From: an uncultured Eubacteriales bacterium
GTDB taxonomy: Bacteria; Bacillota; Clostridia; Christensenellales; Aristaeellaceae
NCBI GenBank assembly: GCA_902764915.1
Contig: CACWXY010000018.1
Span: forward strand, 1-59,784
DNA: 59,784 bases
Reading direction: 5' to 3'
Position numbers and translations under genes: made by a program. Position 1 is the stretch's first letter; every line of letters begins with the position of its first letter. The notes below the pieces were generated by a model that saw only the letters and a list, made by a program, of their open reading frames with translations, was not told the DNA's origin and searched no databases. Positions 44,435 through 53,245 of the stretch are shown piece after piece.

Positions 44435-45817
44435 TTATATCTGATAGTTTGACTCATGAAGATGCTTACTCAGATGTAAAGAAATACCCGCAAAAAACAT
44501 GGCTGGAACTGCCGCCTGCAATCCTTTTTCAAGCCTTGTGATACACTCAACAATTTCAATAATGAGCATACAGACGGTTGGAAGATATATAATATTCATC
44601 CAGAATGGCTGCTCTGTTGCAAAAAACAGTTTCCATACTGCTTTCACAAGGAATACCAGAAAAATGACAAATAGGGCAAGGCCCCAGATGCCTGTTTCCA
44701 GTAAAATCTGTAAAGGCAGACAGTGAATATGGTCGAACCCCAGATATTCTGTCTTATTAATATATTCCATAACTAGAGGGACAGATGTACCTGTCAATAA
44801 GAGATATGGCTTCTCTTTGAGAAGCCGAAATGCAATTCTATATCCCCTTTCCCTGCCAGAAATGCCGTACACTCCAACATCTCGAGGACGAATCTGCCCA
44901 ATGGCATGTTGATTCAATGTCAGTGAATCTGCATAGGCTGTGCCAGGAATCTCTCCCTGATTGATTTTTTGAACAATTCCATTAAAACTCGACTGCGCAA
45001 CACTGAGAACCTCATAGGTTCCAACCATGGAAACCAGGACAATGCATATACACAGAAGAATAAGAATCCACTTATGCTTCCACTTTGTGTGATAACGCTT
45101 AACAAACAATGCAGCAAGCGCTATGCCAAAACCGATACCGGTTGCTATCATACCAGCCCGGCCAGTCGTCAATCCCAGAGCGTAAAGCATAATCAGAATG
45201 CCTACAAAATACAATACTTTCACGATCTGTTTCCGGCACATGGTCGTTCCAATCAGCGCCATCATAATCGCGAGTGTCAGATTGGCTGCTGAGACAGTAT
45301 GATAGGCCATGAGCTTCAGAACGCCACCATTGTTGTTTATTTCATATTGGAGACTGTAATCAATAATCTGTATGCCATGATACATGCAATAAATACCCAC
45401 AGCGCTTAAAACTGTATGGAATGTAACCCAGATGCATACAAATATCTGCAGATAAACTTGCAGTTCTTTACGAGATAACAGTAATGCTACAGAAGGACAT
45501 AGAATGTAAACCAGTACACCCCGCATTAATGTCATTTTCGTGTTTTCCAATACGATGGATGGGCGTATGGCAGACGTGATAAAGATAAGAAGCAAACCTG
45601 CCAGCATAATTTCCATCCAAGGGTTCTTCCGAAAATCAATTTTGGAAAGAACCATACCAAACATAACTAACTCAGAAATCAGCATCCACCATGTGATATT
45701 ATCAGAGCCTGGAAAATTGATCATCTTCTCCAGTTCCCAAAGCATATATATTCCGATTACAATCGCCATAATAAGCGATCCATTCCATTGCTTATTATGT
45801 AATGTCTTTTTCAGCAT
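44435..45817 (-). CDS. O-antigen ligase/polymerase-like membrane protein
   Basis: A 460-residue protein with about eleven membrane helices, of the O-antigen ligase/Wzy (WaaL-like) family, which polymerises or transfers undecaprenyl-linked sugar chains outside the membrane. The large outer loop (about residues 280-370, between helix TYEVLS and the LLLTGTSVPL segment) ends with the usual H-containing stretch DHIHCLPLQILLETGIWGL, matching the ligase pattern H...N/L...E.G. The basic TTGRAGMIATGIG motif is present. The start follows after a terminator hairpin, so its transcription is partly separated from the upstream phosphoglycosyl transferase gene. Ligase versus polymerase cannot be told apart by eye. 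Confidence 0.85.
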   Translation of the reverse strand: MLKKTLHNKQWNGSLIMAIVIGIYMLWELEKMINFPGSDNITWWMLISELVMFGMVLSKIDFRKNPWMEIMLAGLLLIFITSAIRPSIVLENTKMTLMRGVLVYILCPSVALLLSRKELQVYLQIFVCIWVTFHTVLSAVGIYCMYHGIQIIDYSLQYEINNNGGVLKLMAYHTVSAANLTLAIMMALIGTTMCRKQIVKVLYFVGILIMLYALGLTTGRAGMIATGIGFGIALAALFVKRYHTKWKHKWILILLCICIVLVSMVGTYEVLSVAQSSFNGIVQKINQGEIPGTAYADSLTLNQHAIGQIRPRDVGVYGISGRERGYRIAFRLLKEKPYLLLTGTSVPLVMEYINKTEYLGFDHIHCLPLQILLETGIWGLALFVIFLVFLVKAVWKLFFATEQPFWMNIIYLPTVCMLIIEIVECITRLEKGLQAAVPAMFFAGISLHLSKHLHESNYQI

Positions 45818-45844
45818 AGCTTATGTCATCCTTCTAAAAACATC

Positions 45845-45889
45845 AAAAAAGCTCTTCAAATGTACAACTGAATTGCACAATTGAAGAGC
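45845..45889 (-). terminator. Terminator within the exopolysaccharide locus
   Basis: GCTCTTCAA (45851-45859) pairs with TTGAAGAGC (45881-45889); on the minus strand TTTTTTGATG follows (45842-45850). It sits between the phosphoglycosyl transferase gene (upstream) and the ligase/polymerase gene (downstream). Confidence 0.75.
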
Positions 45890-45900
45890 AATTAATCTGA

Positions 45901-47349
45901 TTACATAGCTCCCTTGCCATTGAAAACCATCACCACAGTCTTGAGAAGAATCTGAAAATCAAGCTTCAAACTCCAGTTGGTAATATACTCGGTATCAAGT
46001 TTTACAACCTTCTCAAAATCGGTAATCTCACTGCGTCCATTAACCTGCCACATGCCAGTAATACCTGGCTTACATGCAAGCCGAGCGCGATGATGAAATT
46101 GATATTTCTCCCATTCGTCCACCGTCGGTGGTCGTGTTCCTACAAGGCTCATCTCCCCGCGCAAAACATTGAAAAACTGCGGGAACTCATCCAGTGACGT
46201 TTTGCGGATAAACTCCCCAATACCCGTTTTCCTGCTTCCATCCGGAAGAATCTCATTTCCTATAATTCGAGGGTCAAAATCAAGCTTAAACATCATTCCA
46301 TCCTGCACGCGATTCTGCGCCATAAGCGCAGCTTTCTTTTGGTCCGCATCCAGTGACATGGAACGTATTTTATACATTTTAAATCTTCGCCCATTCTTCC
46401 CAATTCTTTCCTGTTTAAAGAAAATGGGGCCAGGAGATTTCCGATAGATCATAGGACCAATAACAAGAAGAATGAAAAGAGTAATAACAGATCCTATCAG
46501 GCCTCCGACAATATCCATGCAGCGCTTAAGGAAAAGATGCCCTGGTGAAGCCAGTTTAATCGATGAAGTAAGAACCAGGTAGTCTCCAATACTCTCCGCA
46601 TCAAGGTTGGACCCAACTGACAGAACCTGTGGCATGCATACATGTGTCGGTATGGCCATTTCATGACATCTTTCCAAAAAAATGTGTATATCATCATTCC
46701 ACTCATTTACATTGACAAAAACGCTATCAATCCATTCACGACAGATATAGGTAGCTGCTTCATCAAATGTACAGAGAATGGGAACACCTTGAACGTCATG
46801 TTCGTTTTGTATGTTTTCTGTTAATACAATACCGCACAATTTATAAGGAAGATAAGCCTGCTTTGTCAGATTTTGGATTGTTTCTTCTGCATCTTGAGGG
46901 TCAGCAACTACTATCATGGTCGGTTTCGCCTGATTATGAAGAGCATGATCTCGAATAACACGTTTCCATAAAATGCGAAAAATATAACTCAAAAGAAAAT
47001 AGAATCCTGCTGTCAACGACACAACAATTCGGGAATATGCATCGCCAATCTGAACAATGAACATGTAAGCAGTAATGCCAGCAAATACTCCGGAAGCCTG
47101 TTCCAGCGTCTGCTTCAGTTCTATGCCATATCCACGAAACAGGACACCTTTCATTGTAGAAAACAAAACAATGAATAGAACTTCAACCAGAGCCAGAATA
47201 ATCCCTAGCATGCGGTAAAGAGGAACTGCATAAGGGACTCCACCTTGACGAATGGCAAATGCTATCAGATAAGCTCCCTGAAGGCTGATTATGTCCAGAA
47301 TGATAAAATCAATATGCTTTAGCCAGCTCTGACTATAACGTTTATACAT
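45901..47349 (-). CDS. Polyprenyl glycosylphosphotransferase (initiating enzyme of exopolysaccharide synthesis)
   Basis: A 482-residue WbaP/CpsE-like enzyme. It transfers a sugar-phosphate to undecaprenyl phosphate and starts the repeat unit. Four N-terminal helices (about 10-120), a Rossmann-like middle domain (PTMIVVADPQDAEETIQNL), then a fifth membrane segment (SVITLFILLVIGP, about 280) and the catalytic domain with SPGPIFFKQERIGKNGRRFKMYKIRSM, the DEFPQFFNVLRGEMSLVGTRPP motif and CKPGITGMWQVNGRSE. These are the phosphotransferase signatures. The start is the ATG at 47349. It follows wzz by 22 bases, so the order lipoprotein-wzz-transferase-ligase forms one locus. The transferred sugar is not known. 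Confidence 0.95.
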   Translation of the reverse strand: MYKRYSQSWLKHIDFIILDIISLQGAYLIAFAIRQGGVPYAVPLYRMLGIILALVEVLFIVLFSTMKGVLFRGYGIELKQTLEQASGVFAGITAYMFIVQIGDAYSRIVVSLTAGFYFLLSYIFRILWKRVIRDHALHNQAKPTMIVVADPQDAEETIQNLTKQAYLPYKLCGIVLTENIQNEHDVQGVPILCTFDEAATYICREWIDSVFVNVNEWNDDIHIFLERCHEMAIPTHVCMPQVLSVGSNLDAESIGDYLVLTSSIKLASPGHLFLKRCMDIVGGLIGSVITLFILLVIGPMIYRKSPGPIFFKQERIGKNGRRFKMYKIRSMSLDADQKKAALMAQNRVQDGMMFKLDFDPRIIGNEILPDGSRKTGIGEFIRKTSLDEFPQFFNVLRGEMSLVGTRPPTVDEWEKYQFHHRARLACKPGITGMWQVNGRSEITDFEKVVKLDTEYITNWSLKLDFQILLKTVVMVFNGKGAM

Positions 47350-47371
47350 GTTTGAATCCAGTCCTTTTGGC

Positions 47372-48751
47372 TTAAATCAGAATAATTCCCGATATCGGTG
47401 CTTTCCCAATTTGAAGCATGGAATACTCTTCAATGAGTGTCTGCATTTTGGATACATAGCGTTTTCCCACTAATAAAACAACATCCGCTTCCGTACATGT
47501 AGAGAGCCCTTCCGGATAATCCAGGAGATTTTTGCATGTACTAATCGTTACTGTTTTTCCAATGGCATCTGCGACAGCACCTTGCAATTGTTTCAGTTCA
47601 TCCTCGCTGCAATCCCCTGTAAATACCACATTCTTATCTGTATAGTTTTCGCAAATCAGAGCTGCGATTCTCTCAATAAATGCCTGATCACTTTGCTTTT
47701 TCTTCCCAAATTCCAGCTGAATCAGCAAGCGATCTATCCAATTCCTATCTCGTTTTGCCCTGACTATCGTCTTCTGAGCATAAACCGGCAATGGTATCAC
47801 AGATTTTACTTCATCAGAATTATGAATATAGCCCTGTAATATATACATTACCAGATAGAATCCTGCCATAATACAGCCAAACAAAACAAAGCCAATCGCT
47901 GCATATCGGACAATATGCTTTCCTGGGGCTTTAGGCTCTTCATCTCTAATGAGCTTATCCACAATTTTTTGATTGTCTGCTATTTTTTTCTCATAATCCG
48001 TAATGCTGGCAGTCACCTTGTCTCTCGCATTAAGAACCTCTTTGTCTTTCTGCTGCGAAATAGAATCAAATGAGATACTGACCAAGTGCGGTTCCAATTC
48101 AGATACCATTGGGAAAAGTGTCTGTTGTACAACATCATCCAGATGCTGAAGAATTAGCTCAACTGTTTCTTTTCCATTACTTATCACGCTCACTTTAAAA
48201 ATATTGGCAGAATAATCAGCGTTAGTCTGAATCACTTCTTTAATCAATGTAATATCATCTGTCCCCAACACTGATGTAACCACTTCGTCTGAAAGATGTC
48301 CCCCCATTCCATTAACATATGCGTTTAATAACGCATCGGTTGGATCCAACGAGGTATTCTGCTGACTTGTTTCCATATCTGATAGCCGTACATAATATGT
48401 ACGGCTACCAATCCATTCATGCCCGTAATCAAGATTCAGATATATAGATTTTTCTAAATATTCATTTCTCTCATTTAACAATTCCGTGTAGTTCTGTATA
48501 TTGGCTTGTGCATTTTTTAAGCTGTTTCGATAGTTTTCAAGTTCGTAAATATAACTCTGTTCCTCTTCAGTTAATTCACCTTCTTTATGCACAGACCATA
48601 TCTTCCAATACTGATATCCACCAAGCAGAATAGCGCCAGCCAGTGCCACGACAATACAGCTGCGCCAGCGATACAGAATATGAAATAGAATGTCTTTTAT
48701 GGAGAATTCTTCCTCCTCTCCTGCATACTGTTCATATTCATTTATATTCAT
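47372..48751 (-). CDS. Wzz/chain-length determinant protein with degenerate kinase-like tail
   Basis: A 459-residue polysaccharide co-polymerase. Two membrane helices (about 35-55 and 300-325) bound a large outer domain with coiled coil (NSLKNAQANIQNYTELLNERNEYL, about 73-96). The cytoplasmic part after helix 2 (about 330-459) resembles the tail half of a bacterial tyrosine kinase (ADVVLLVGKRYVSKMQTLIEEY...GIILI) but the normal Walker A is missing (NVVFTGDCSEDELKQ). It is therefore a PCP with a worn kinase-like domain, and not an active BY-kinase. The start is the ATG at 48751 (MNINEYEQ). Transcribed with the phosphoglycosyl transferase. Confidence 0.82.
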   Translation of the reverse strand: MNINEYEQYAGEEEEFSIKDILFHILYRWRSCIVVALAGAILLGGYQYWKIWSVHKEGELTEEEQSYIYELENYRNSLKNAQANIQNYTELLNERNEYLEKSIYLNLDYGHEWIGSRTYYVRLSDMETSQQNTSLDPTDALLNAYVNGMGGHLSDEVVTSVLGTDDITLIKEVIQTNADYSANIFKVSVISNGKETVELILQHLDDVVQQTLFPMVSELEPHLVSISFDSISQQKDKEVLNARDKVTASITDYEKKIADNQKIVDKLIRDEEPKAPGKHIVRYAAIGFVLFGCIMAGFYLVMYILQGYIHNSDEVKSVIPLPVYAQKTIVRAKRDRNWIDRLLIQLEFGKKKQSDQAFIERIAALICENYTDKNVVFTGDCSEDELKQLQGAVADAIGKTVTISTCKNLLDYPEGLSTCTEADVVLLVGKRYVSKMQTLIEEYSMLQIGKAPISGIILI

Positions 48752-48842
48752 TTATTCTTCCTCCTACGCATCTGTAAGCTATTCGAGTGATATGTCATAC
48801 TATAAACGAGCGGACTGCAAGTCTACGATCTGCTTGCACTTA

Positions 48843-49700
48843 TTACTTGGTTACCTGAATTGTATGGCGGAAATTCTTGTATACAGTATCTTTATATGTT
48901 TCTGTATAATCTCTTGGCCACGTCATTGTCAATACATAGAGCTTCTTATTGACACACACTGCATGTACTCGGCCACCGATTTTCGTCTGAGAATCCTTTA
49001 TAAGTGCCGTAAAGTCGGCATATACCCCAGACTTATCCAGCAAAGAACGTTCTGCAGTATTGGTTGGCGAGAAAGAATCATACTGCTTTCGCAAATCTGC
49101 CAGAATATCCTTGACTTCCTTGGTAAGTTCACTCTTCGTGTAATCTGTTTTCACAGAAGCCATGGACACAGTTAGCCGGGCAGCATAATCTATGCGCGTA
49201 TCAGGATTCACAATCGTATAGGAACCGTTGCCTGTTTCTTCTGTCCATCCCACCGGCGCAGAAAACGATACTCCAATATTGGTTGCATCATACGTTGCAT
49301 AATTTGCAAACGTCAGAGGAGGCACAGGAGTAGGGGTGGGTTTATCTATAGGATCCAATACTACCGGTGTTGCTCCCGCATAACTGGAACGCATAGTAGG
49401 CACTGGTGTTGGCTCTGTTGTAAGGGACGCACTTCCATCCAATATATTCGGAAGATCGTCCAATATACCTTCTTCACTGGCTGGATCATAATCTCCTATA
49501 TCAAAGTTGTATGCTTCATTCTCAGTGTTACCGGGAGCACTCCCATAACTTGCATCAGTTGATATATCGGGAATTGTCTCTGATTGATTGGCAGAAGCAG
49601 GATTATTCATAACTTGATAACGTTGCGTCTCCTTAGGGGCACATGCAGACAGAATGCACATGACTGCCAGCATTCCCAATGCCAAGAATATTCTTCTCAT
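48843..49700 (-). CDS. Lipoprotein with Thr/Pro linker, unknown function
   Basis: A 285-residue lipoprotein. The signal peptide MRRIFLALGMLAVMCILSAC ends in a lipobox LSAC with Cys at about residue 20, so the protein is lipidated and faces outside. A low-complexity acidic region (about 40-100) and a Thr/Pro linker (TPVPTMRSS, KPTPTPVPP) lead to a compact C-terminal domain (about 140-285) with VGWTEETGNGSYTIVNPDTR and a final YKNFRHTIQV, a pattern like PsbP/DUF-type beta domains found in surface lipoproteins. I chose the ATG at 49700. It precedes the wzz gene by 90 bases and may belong to the exopolysaccharide locus. Confidence 0.7.
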   Translation of the reverse strand: MRRIFLALGMLAVMCILSACAPKETQRYQVMNNPASANQSETIPDISTDASYGSAPGNTENEAYNFDIGDYDPASEEGILDDLPNILDGSASLTTEPTPVPTMRSSYAGATPVVLDPIDKPTPTPVPPLTFANYATYDATNIGVSFSAPVGWTEETGNGSYTIVNPDTRIDYAARLTVSMASVKTDYTKSELTKEVKDILADLRKQYDSFSPTNTAERSLLDKSGVYADFTALIKDSQTKIGGRVHAVCVNKKLYVLTMTWPRDYTETYKDTVYKNFRHTIQVTK

Positions 49701-49846
49701 TATTGACTGCCTCCGATCTTCCAATTGTTACTCTTGCCAAAACCATGCGCTTATATTATACAATGCAGAATTGCGTTTTATCTATGGATGTTCAACAAAG
49801 TGTCTAAGATAAACAACCATATGTTGTTTTCAGGAAGCATGAAGTG

Positions 49847-50806
49847 TCACTCTTCTTCATCGTTATAGTTAGGATGATACATTCTCCTGCCATCCAGACT
49901 ATTTATTTTCTCAGAAAACGCACCACACGGAGTACGGTCCTGTATTCCTTTTACTTCATTCATTTTGGCATCCAAAGTATCTATCATATGTAGTACGATC
50001 GCTTCCGCGAACATGGGAAGCTTAGGACTTCCGTAATCTGGAATTCCATGATGGGAGAGAATCATATGCTCCAGAAGTTCAACATATTCACCGTCAATAT
50101 GTTCTTCTTTTGCCACAAGTTCCAGATTTACAACGCCTCGTACCAAATGCCCTATTAACAGACCATCCCGGCTATAGTCAGACACATTACCCAGATCATC
50201 ACTGCTCATTTCTTCGATTTTTGCAAGATCATGAACAATGATCCCCGCTTTAAGAAGATCTCCATTTAAAAATGGATAGCACGGCAGCAACGCTTCGGCA
50301 ACATGAAGCATATCCGTTATATGATGCAAAAGACCGCTTTTCTCCGCATGATGCATGCGCATAGCGGCCGGATAATAATCCAGTCGATCGCCAGCCTTCC
50401 GTAACATGCCTCGTACAAGTCGTTTCAGCTTTTCGGAAGAAAAACTATCTATATTTTTGTCGATATACGCAAGCATTTTCTCTGATGTCTCAGGCGCACA
50501 CGAAACCAGCTGTGCCAAATCCACCGTTTCATCTGTCATCGGCGGCCGAATCAGTTCAATCTTCATCTGAAGCCGCCCATTGAATTCCTGTACCTCAGCC
50601 TCAACCCAGACGACACTGGAAACAGCAGGGATTTTCCTTAGCGGATTCCACATCTTGCAGTTAAACTCTCCGCTTCGATCACTTAGATTAAGATCTGCAT
50701 ATTCCTTTCCTCGCTTATCGGTTCGAACCTCCGCAGACCGCACCATAAGAAAACCTTTAAAAGAATCTCCAACAGCAAGGCTTGCCAACGTTCTCTGTTC
50801 CCTCAT
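49847..50806 (-). CDS. yhaM: 3'-5' exoribonuclease YhaM-like
   Basis: A 319-residue exonuclease. The N-terminal OB-fold (about 15-95: FKGFLMVRSAEVRTDKRGKEYADLNLSD) binds RNA or DNA, and the HD domain (about 160-300) has LLHHITDMLHV, the metal-binding HDLAKIEE and ILSHHGIPDYG. This matches YhaM of Bacillus, a 3'-5' exoribonuclease active in mRNA turnover. The ATG at 50806 is preceded by AGGAGTGTG within a hairpin region. It follows dnaB by 85 bases with a small stem (50822-50845) in the gap, which could attenuate expression. Confidence 0.93.
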   Translation of the reverse strand: MREQRTLASLAVGDSFKGFLMVRSAEVRTDKRGKEYADLNLSDRSGEFNCKMWNPLRKIPAVSSVVWVEAEVQEFNGRLQMKIELIRPPMTDETVDLAQLVSCAPETSEKMLAYIDKNIDSFSSEKLKRLVRGMLRKAGDRLDYYPAAMRMHHAEKSGLLHHITDMLHVAEALLPCYPFLNGDLLKAGIIVHDLAKIEEMSSDDLGNVSDYSRDGLLIGHLVRGVVNLELVAKEEHIDGEYVELLEHMILSHHGIPDYGSPKLPMFAEAIVLHMIDTLDAKMNEVKGIQDRTPCGAFSEKINSLDGRRMYHPNYNDEEE

Positions 50807-50821
50807 GTGTTAATCGGCACA

Positions 50822-50845
50822 CTCCTGTATTTCTCTCTACAGGAG
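50822..50845 (-). other. Stem-loop between dnaB and yhaM
   Basis: CTCCTGTA (50822-50829) pairs with TACAGGAG (50838-50845). The AGGAG ribosome-binding part of yhaM lies in this stem, so a hidden start site is conceivable. No T-tract is present, so it is not a standard terminator. Confidence 0.55.
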
Positions 50846-50891
50846 CTGCCACCTCCTCATTCGCTCCATTTTTCACTATCGAAATCCGCTA

Positions 50892-52241
50892 TTAAAATGC
50901 TGCGCTGTTTGCTTCCGGAGCCAGGTTGGCATATGTTGCAAACTCTGGAAGCCATGCAACTTTCACAGTTCCCAAAGGACCATTTCTTTGTTTTGCAATT
51001 ATGACCTCTCCAACATTCTTCTCTTCAGTAGAAGGATCATAATACGCCTCTCGATGCAGAAACATGACAACGTCTGCATCCTGCTCGATAGACCCCGAAT
51101 CACGAAGGTCAGAAAGAACAGGACGTTTATCGGTACGTGTTGTTGCAGCACGAGAAAGCTGTGCACAGGCAATCAGTGGAATCTTCAACTCAAGAGAAAT
51201 GGCTTTCAGCTGACGTGAAATCTCACTGACCTCCAATTGACGGTTCTCTGCTTGTCCGTCCGAATGCATAAGTCCCAGATAGTCCACAACCACAAGATCC
51301 AGACCATGATCCATCATCAGCCTTCGGCAACGGGATCGCAACTGCGTTGGGGAAATCCCCGCTGTATCGTCAAGAAAGCATTTGGATGCCGCCATAGGTC
51401 CCAAAGAATGAGCCAACCGCATCCATTCGTCATTAGCAAGTGTCCCTGAACGCACTTTCTGCATATCAACCCGGGCATCGGAGCATAACATACGCATGGC
51501 TATCTGTTCCCGTGGCATTTCCAAAGAAAAGAATGCAACTGTCTTCCCCGCAGAAAAAGCAGCATAACTGGCTACATTGATCGCGAAACTGGTCTTTCCC
51601 ATAGAAGGACGCGCACCAATCAGAATCAGTTCGCCGCCATGGAGACCTGTCAGAAGATGATCTAGTGCCTGGAACCCCGTCGGAACGCCTGAAATGGCTC
51701 CTTGGAGCTTACTTAGTTCCTCAATAATACCATAGGTGTTATATAGTACACTACGGATCGGAACCAATGACTCTCCACTGGATCGATGCATGACAATATC
51801 AAAAATGGCTTTTTCCGCATGTGCCAATGTTTCTGGAAGCGGATTCATCTGCGCATAGCATTCTTTTGAAATATCCTGACTGGCAGAAATTAATTTTCGC
51901 AATGTACTTTTTTCAGACACAATCTGGATATAGGCAAGGACATTCGCTGTCGTTGGGACATAACTCATAAGTTCTGCAAGATATACAGTATCTCCGATAC
52001 CTTGCAGTGTGCCGCGCCTTGAAAGTTCTGCATCAACGGTAACCAGGTCCACAGGTGACTGGGACCGATTCAAGGATAACATTGCATCAAAGATTTCCTG
52101 ATGCTGAGGAAGGTAAAAATCCTCTTTTGTCAGCCTCTCTACCGCCTGAAGGACCGCGCTGTTATTTTTCAGCATGGCGCCGAGCACACTTTTTTCCGCG
52201 TCAACAGAATTCGGAGGCACAAACCCCTGGTACTCACTCAT
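50892..52241 (-). CDS. dnaB: Replicative DNA helicase
   Basis: A 449-residue hexameric helicase of the replication fork. The N-terminal DnaB domain (about 5-105: PPNSVDAEKSVLGAMLKN) binds primase. The RecA-like domain has Walker A IGARPSMGKTSFAIN (about residue 210), LFSLEMPREQIAMR, Walker B LVVVDYLGLMH, and the C-terminal arginine-finger region AKQRNGPLGTVKVAW. GGAGAGG precedes the ATG. It follows rplI by 37 bases; rplI-dnaB is a conserved Firmicutes pair. Confidence 0.98.
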   Translation of the reverse strand: MSEYQGFVPPNSVDAEKSVLGAMLKNNSAVLQAVERLTKEDFYLPQHQEIFDAMLSLNRSQSPVDLVTVDAELSRRGTLQGIGDTVYLAELMSYVPTTANVLAYIQIVSEKSTLRKLISASQDISKECYAQMNPLPETLAHAEKAIFDIVMHRSSGESLVPIRSVLYNTYGIIEELSKLQGAISGVPTGFQALDHLLTGLHGGELILIGARPSMGKTSFAINVASYAAFSAGKTVAFFSLEMPREQIAMRMLCSDARVDMQKVRSGTLANDEWMRLAHSLGPMAASKCFLDDTAGISPTQLRSRCRRLMMDHGLDLVVVDYLGLMHSDGQAENRQLEVSEISRQLKAISLELKIPLIACAQLSRAATTRTDKRPVLSDLRDSGSIEQDADVVMFLHREAYYDPSTEEKNVGEVIIAKQRNGPLGTVKVAWLPEFATYANLAPEANSAAF

Positions 52242-52278
52242 ATGTCCGGCCTCTCCTTTCCGTTAATCTATTTGTTTT

Positions 52279-52731
52279 TTATTTTTCCAAAGGAACCACG
52301 TGCACCACCATGGGCGTAGTAATTCCACTGTAAAGCCAGACACTCATGGTTACATCGCCAATCTGCTTAATCGGCTCAGAAAGCTCGATTTTCTTCTTGT
52401 CAACATGTATCCCATACTGTTTTTCCAATTCAGCAGAGATCTCAGCCGTGGTAACAGAGCCATACAAACGTCCTTTATCGCCGCACTTTACAGGAAGAGT
52501 AACTCCTTTATCCTTCAGCAGCAGCGCTTTCCCTTCTGCTTCCGCTCTGCGTTCCTTTTCGCGAGCCGCTTCAGCCGCGCGTTTCCGTTCTACTTCCTTC
52601 ATTGCACCTGCTTTGGCTTCCATGGCAAGCTTCTGAGGAAAAAGGAAATTTCTGGCATAACCGTCAGATACATTGACGATATCATCACGTTTCCCAATAT
52701 TCTTGACATCTTTAAGCAGAATAACCTTCAT
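52279..52731 (-). CDS. rplI: Ribosomal protein L9
   Basis: A 150-residue L9 of the large subunit. The N-terminal [35 protein letters not shown] signature, a long central helix (about 42-75, [18 protein letters not shown]) and the C-terminal domain ([18 protein letters not shown]) are all present. The first gene of rplI-dnaB-yhaM. Its promoter should lie in the 85 bases between it and the RNase P RNA promoter on the other strand. Confidence 0.98.
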   Translation of the reverse strand: MKVILLKDVKNIGKRDDIVNVSDGYARNFLFPQKLAMEAKAGAMKEVERKRAAEAAREKERRAEAEGKALLLKDKGVTLPVKCGDKGRLYGSVTTAEISAELEKQYGIHVDKKKIELSEPIKQIGDVTMSVWLYSGITTPMVVHVVPLEK

Positions 52732-52817
52732 ACTGTATCATTCCTTCCAAAATTATAATGAACATGATCCAATCAACGTCAGACCATGACGGGAGCAACA
52801 TGTATTCTTTTCGCTTC

Positions 52818-52846
52818 TTGACAGAAAAACCCTGCAAAGCTATCAT
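52818..52846 (+). promoter_or_regulatory. Promoter of RNase P RNA gene
   Basis: TTGACA (52818-52823) and TATCAT (52841-52846) with 17-base spacing, a few bases before the RNA start. Confidence 0.85.
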
Positions 52847-52857
52847 TTCTTTAGCAT

Positions 52858-53183
52858 TTGAGGCAGCTAGACGATCGCGTGCCATTGGCATGAGGAAAGT
52901 CCGAGCACCACAGGGCAGGGTGCCAGTTAACGGCTGGTGGAGGCGACTCCAAGGAGAGTGCAACAGAAAGAAACCGCCGGGCAACCGGTAAGGATGGAAA
53001 GGCGAGGTAAGAGCTCACCCACGGCTTGGCAACTTGTCCGTGCTGTAAACCCCACCCGGTGCAAGATGCAATGGAACATATATGGCGGCCCGTCATGTTC
53101 CGCAATCGCTTGAATCCGCGCGGCAACGTCGGATCTGGATAGATGATCGTCCTCGACAGAACTCGGCTTACGGCTGTGCTCTA
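52858..53183 (+). ncRNA. rnpB: RNase P RNA component (A-type)
   Basis: The catalytic RNA of RNase P, which matures tRNA 5' ends. The universally conserved 5' block GAGGAAAGTCCG (52892-52903), the GAAACCGCCGGGCAACCGGTAAGG region in the middle and the 3' block ACAGAACTCGGCTTAC (53156-53171) are visible. The first and last 10 bases can pair as P1. A terminator hairpin (53194-53217) follows. The ends are estimated to within a few bases. Confidence 0.95.
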
Positions 53184-53193
53184 ATGCATTCAA

Positions 53194-53230
53194 AGGCTTT
53201 CTCACAAAAGAAAGCCTATTCTTTTTCTTT
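53194..53230 (+). terminator. Terminator of RNase P RNA
   Basis: AGGCTTTCT (53194-53202) pairs with AGAAAGCCT (53209-53217), followed by ATTCTTTTTC. It lies directly before the deacetylase gene. Confidence 0.8.
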
Positions 53231-53245
53231 TCCGGAGGAATCACC

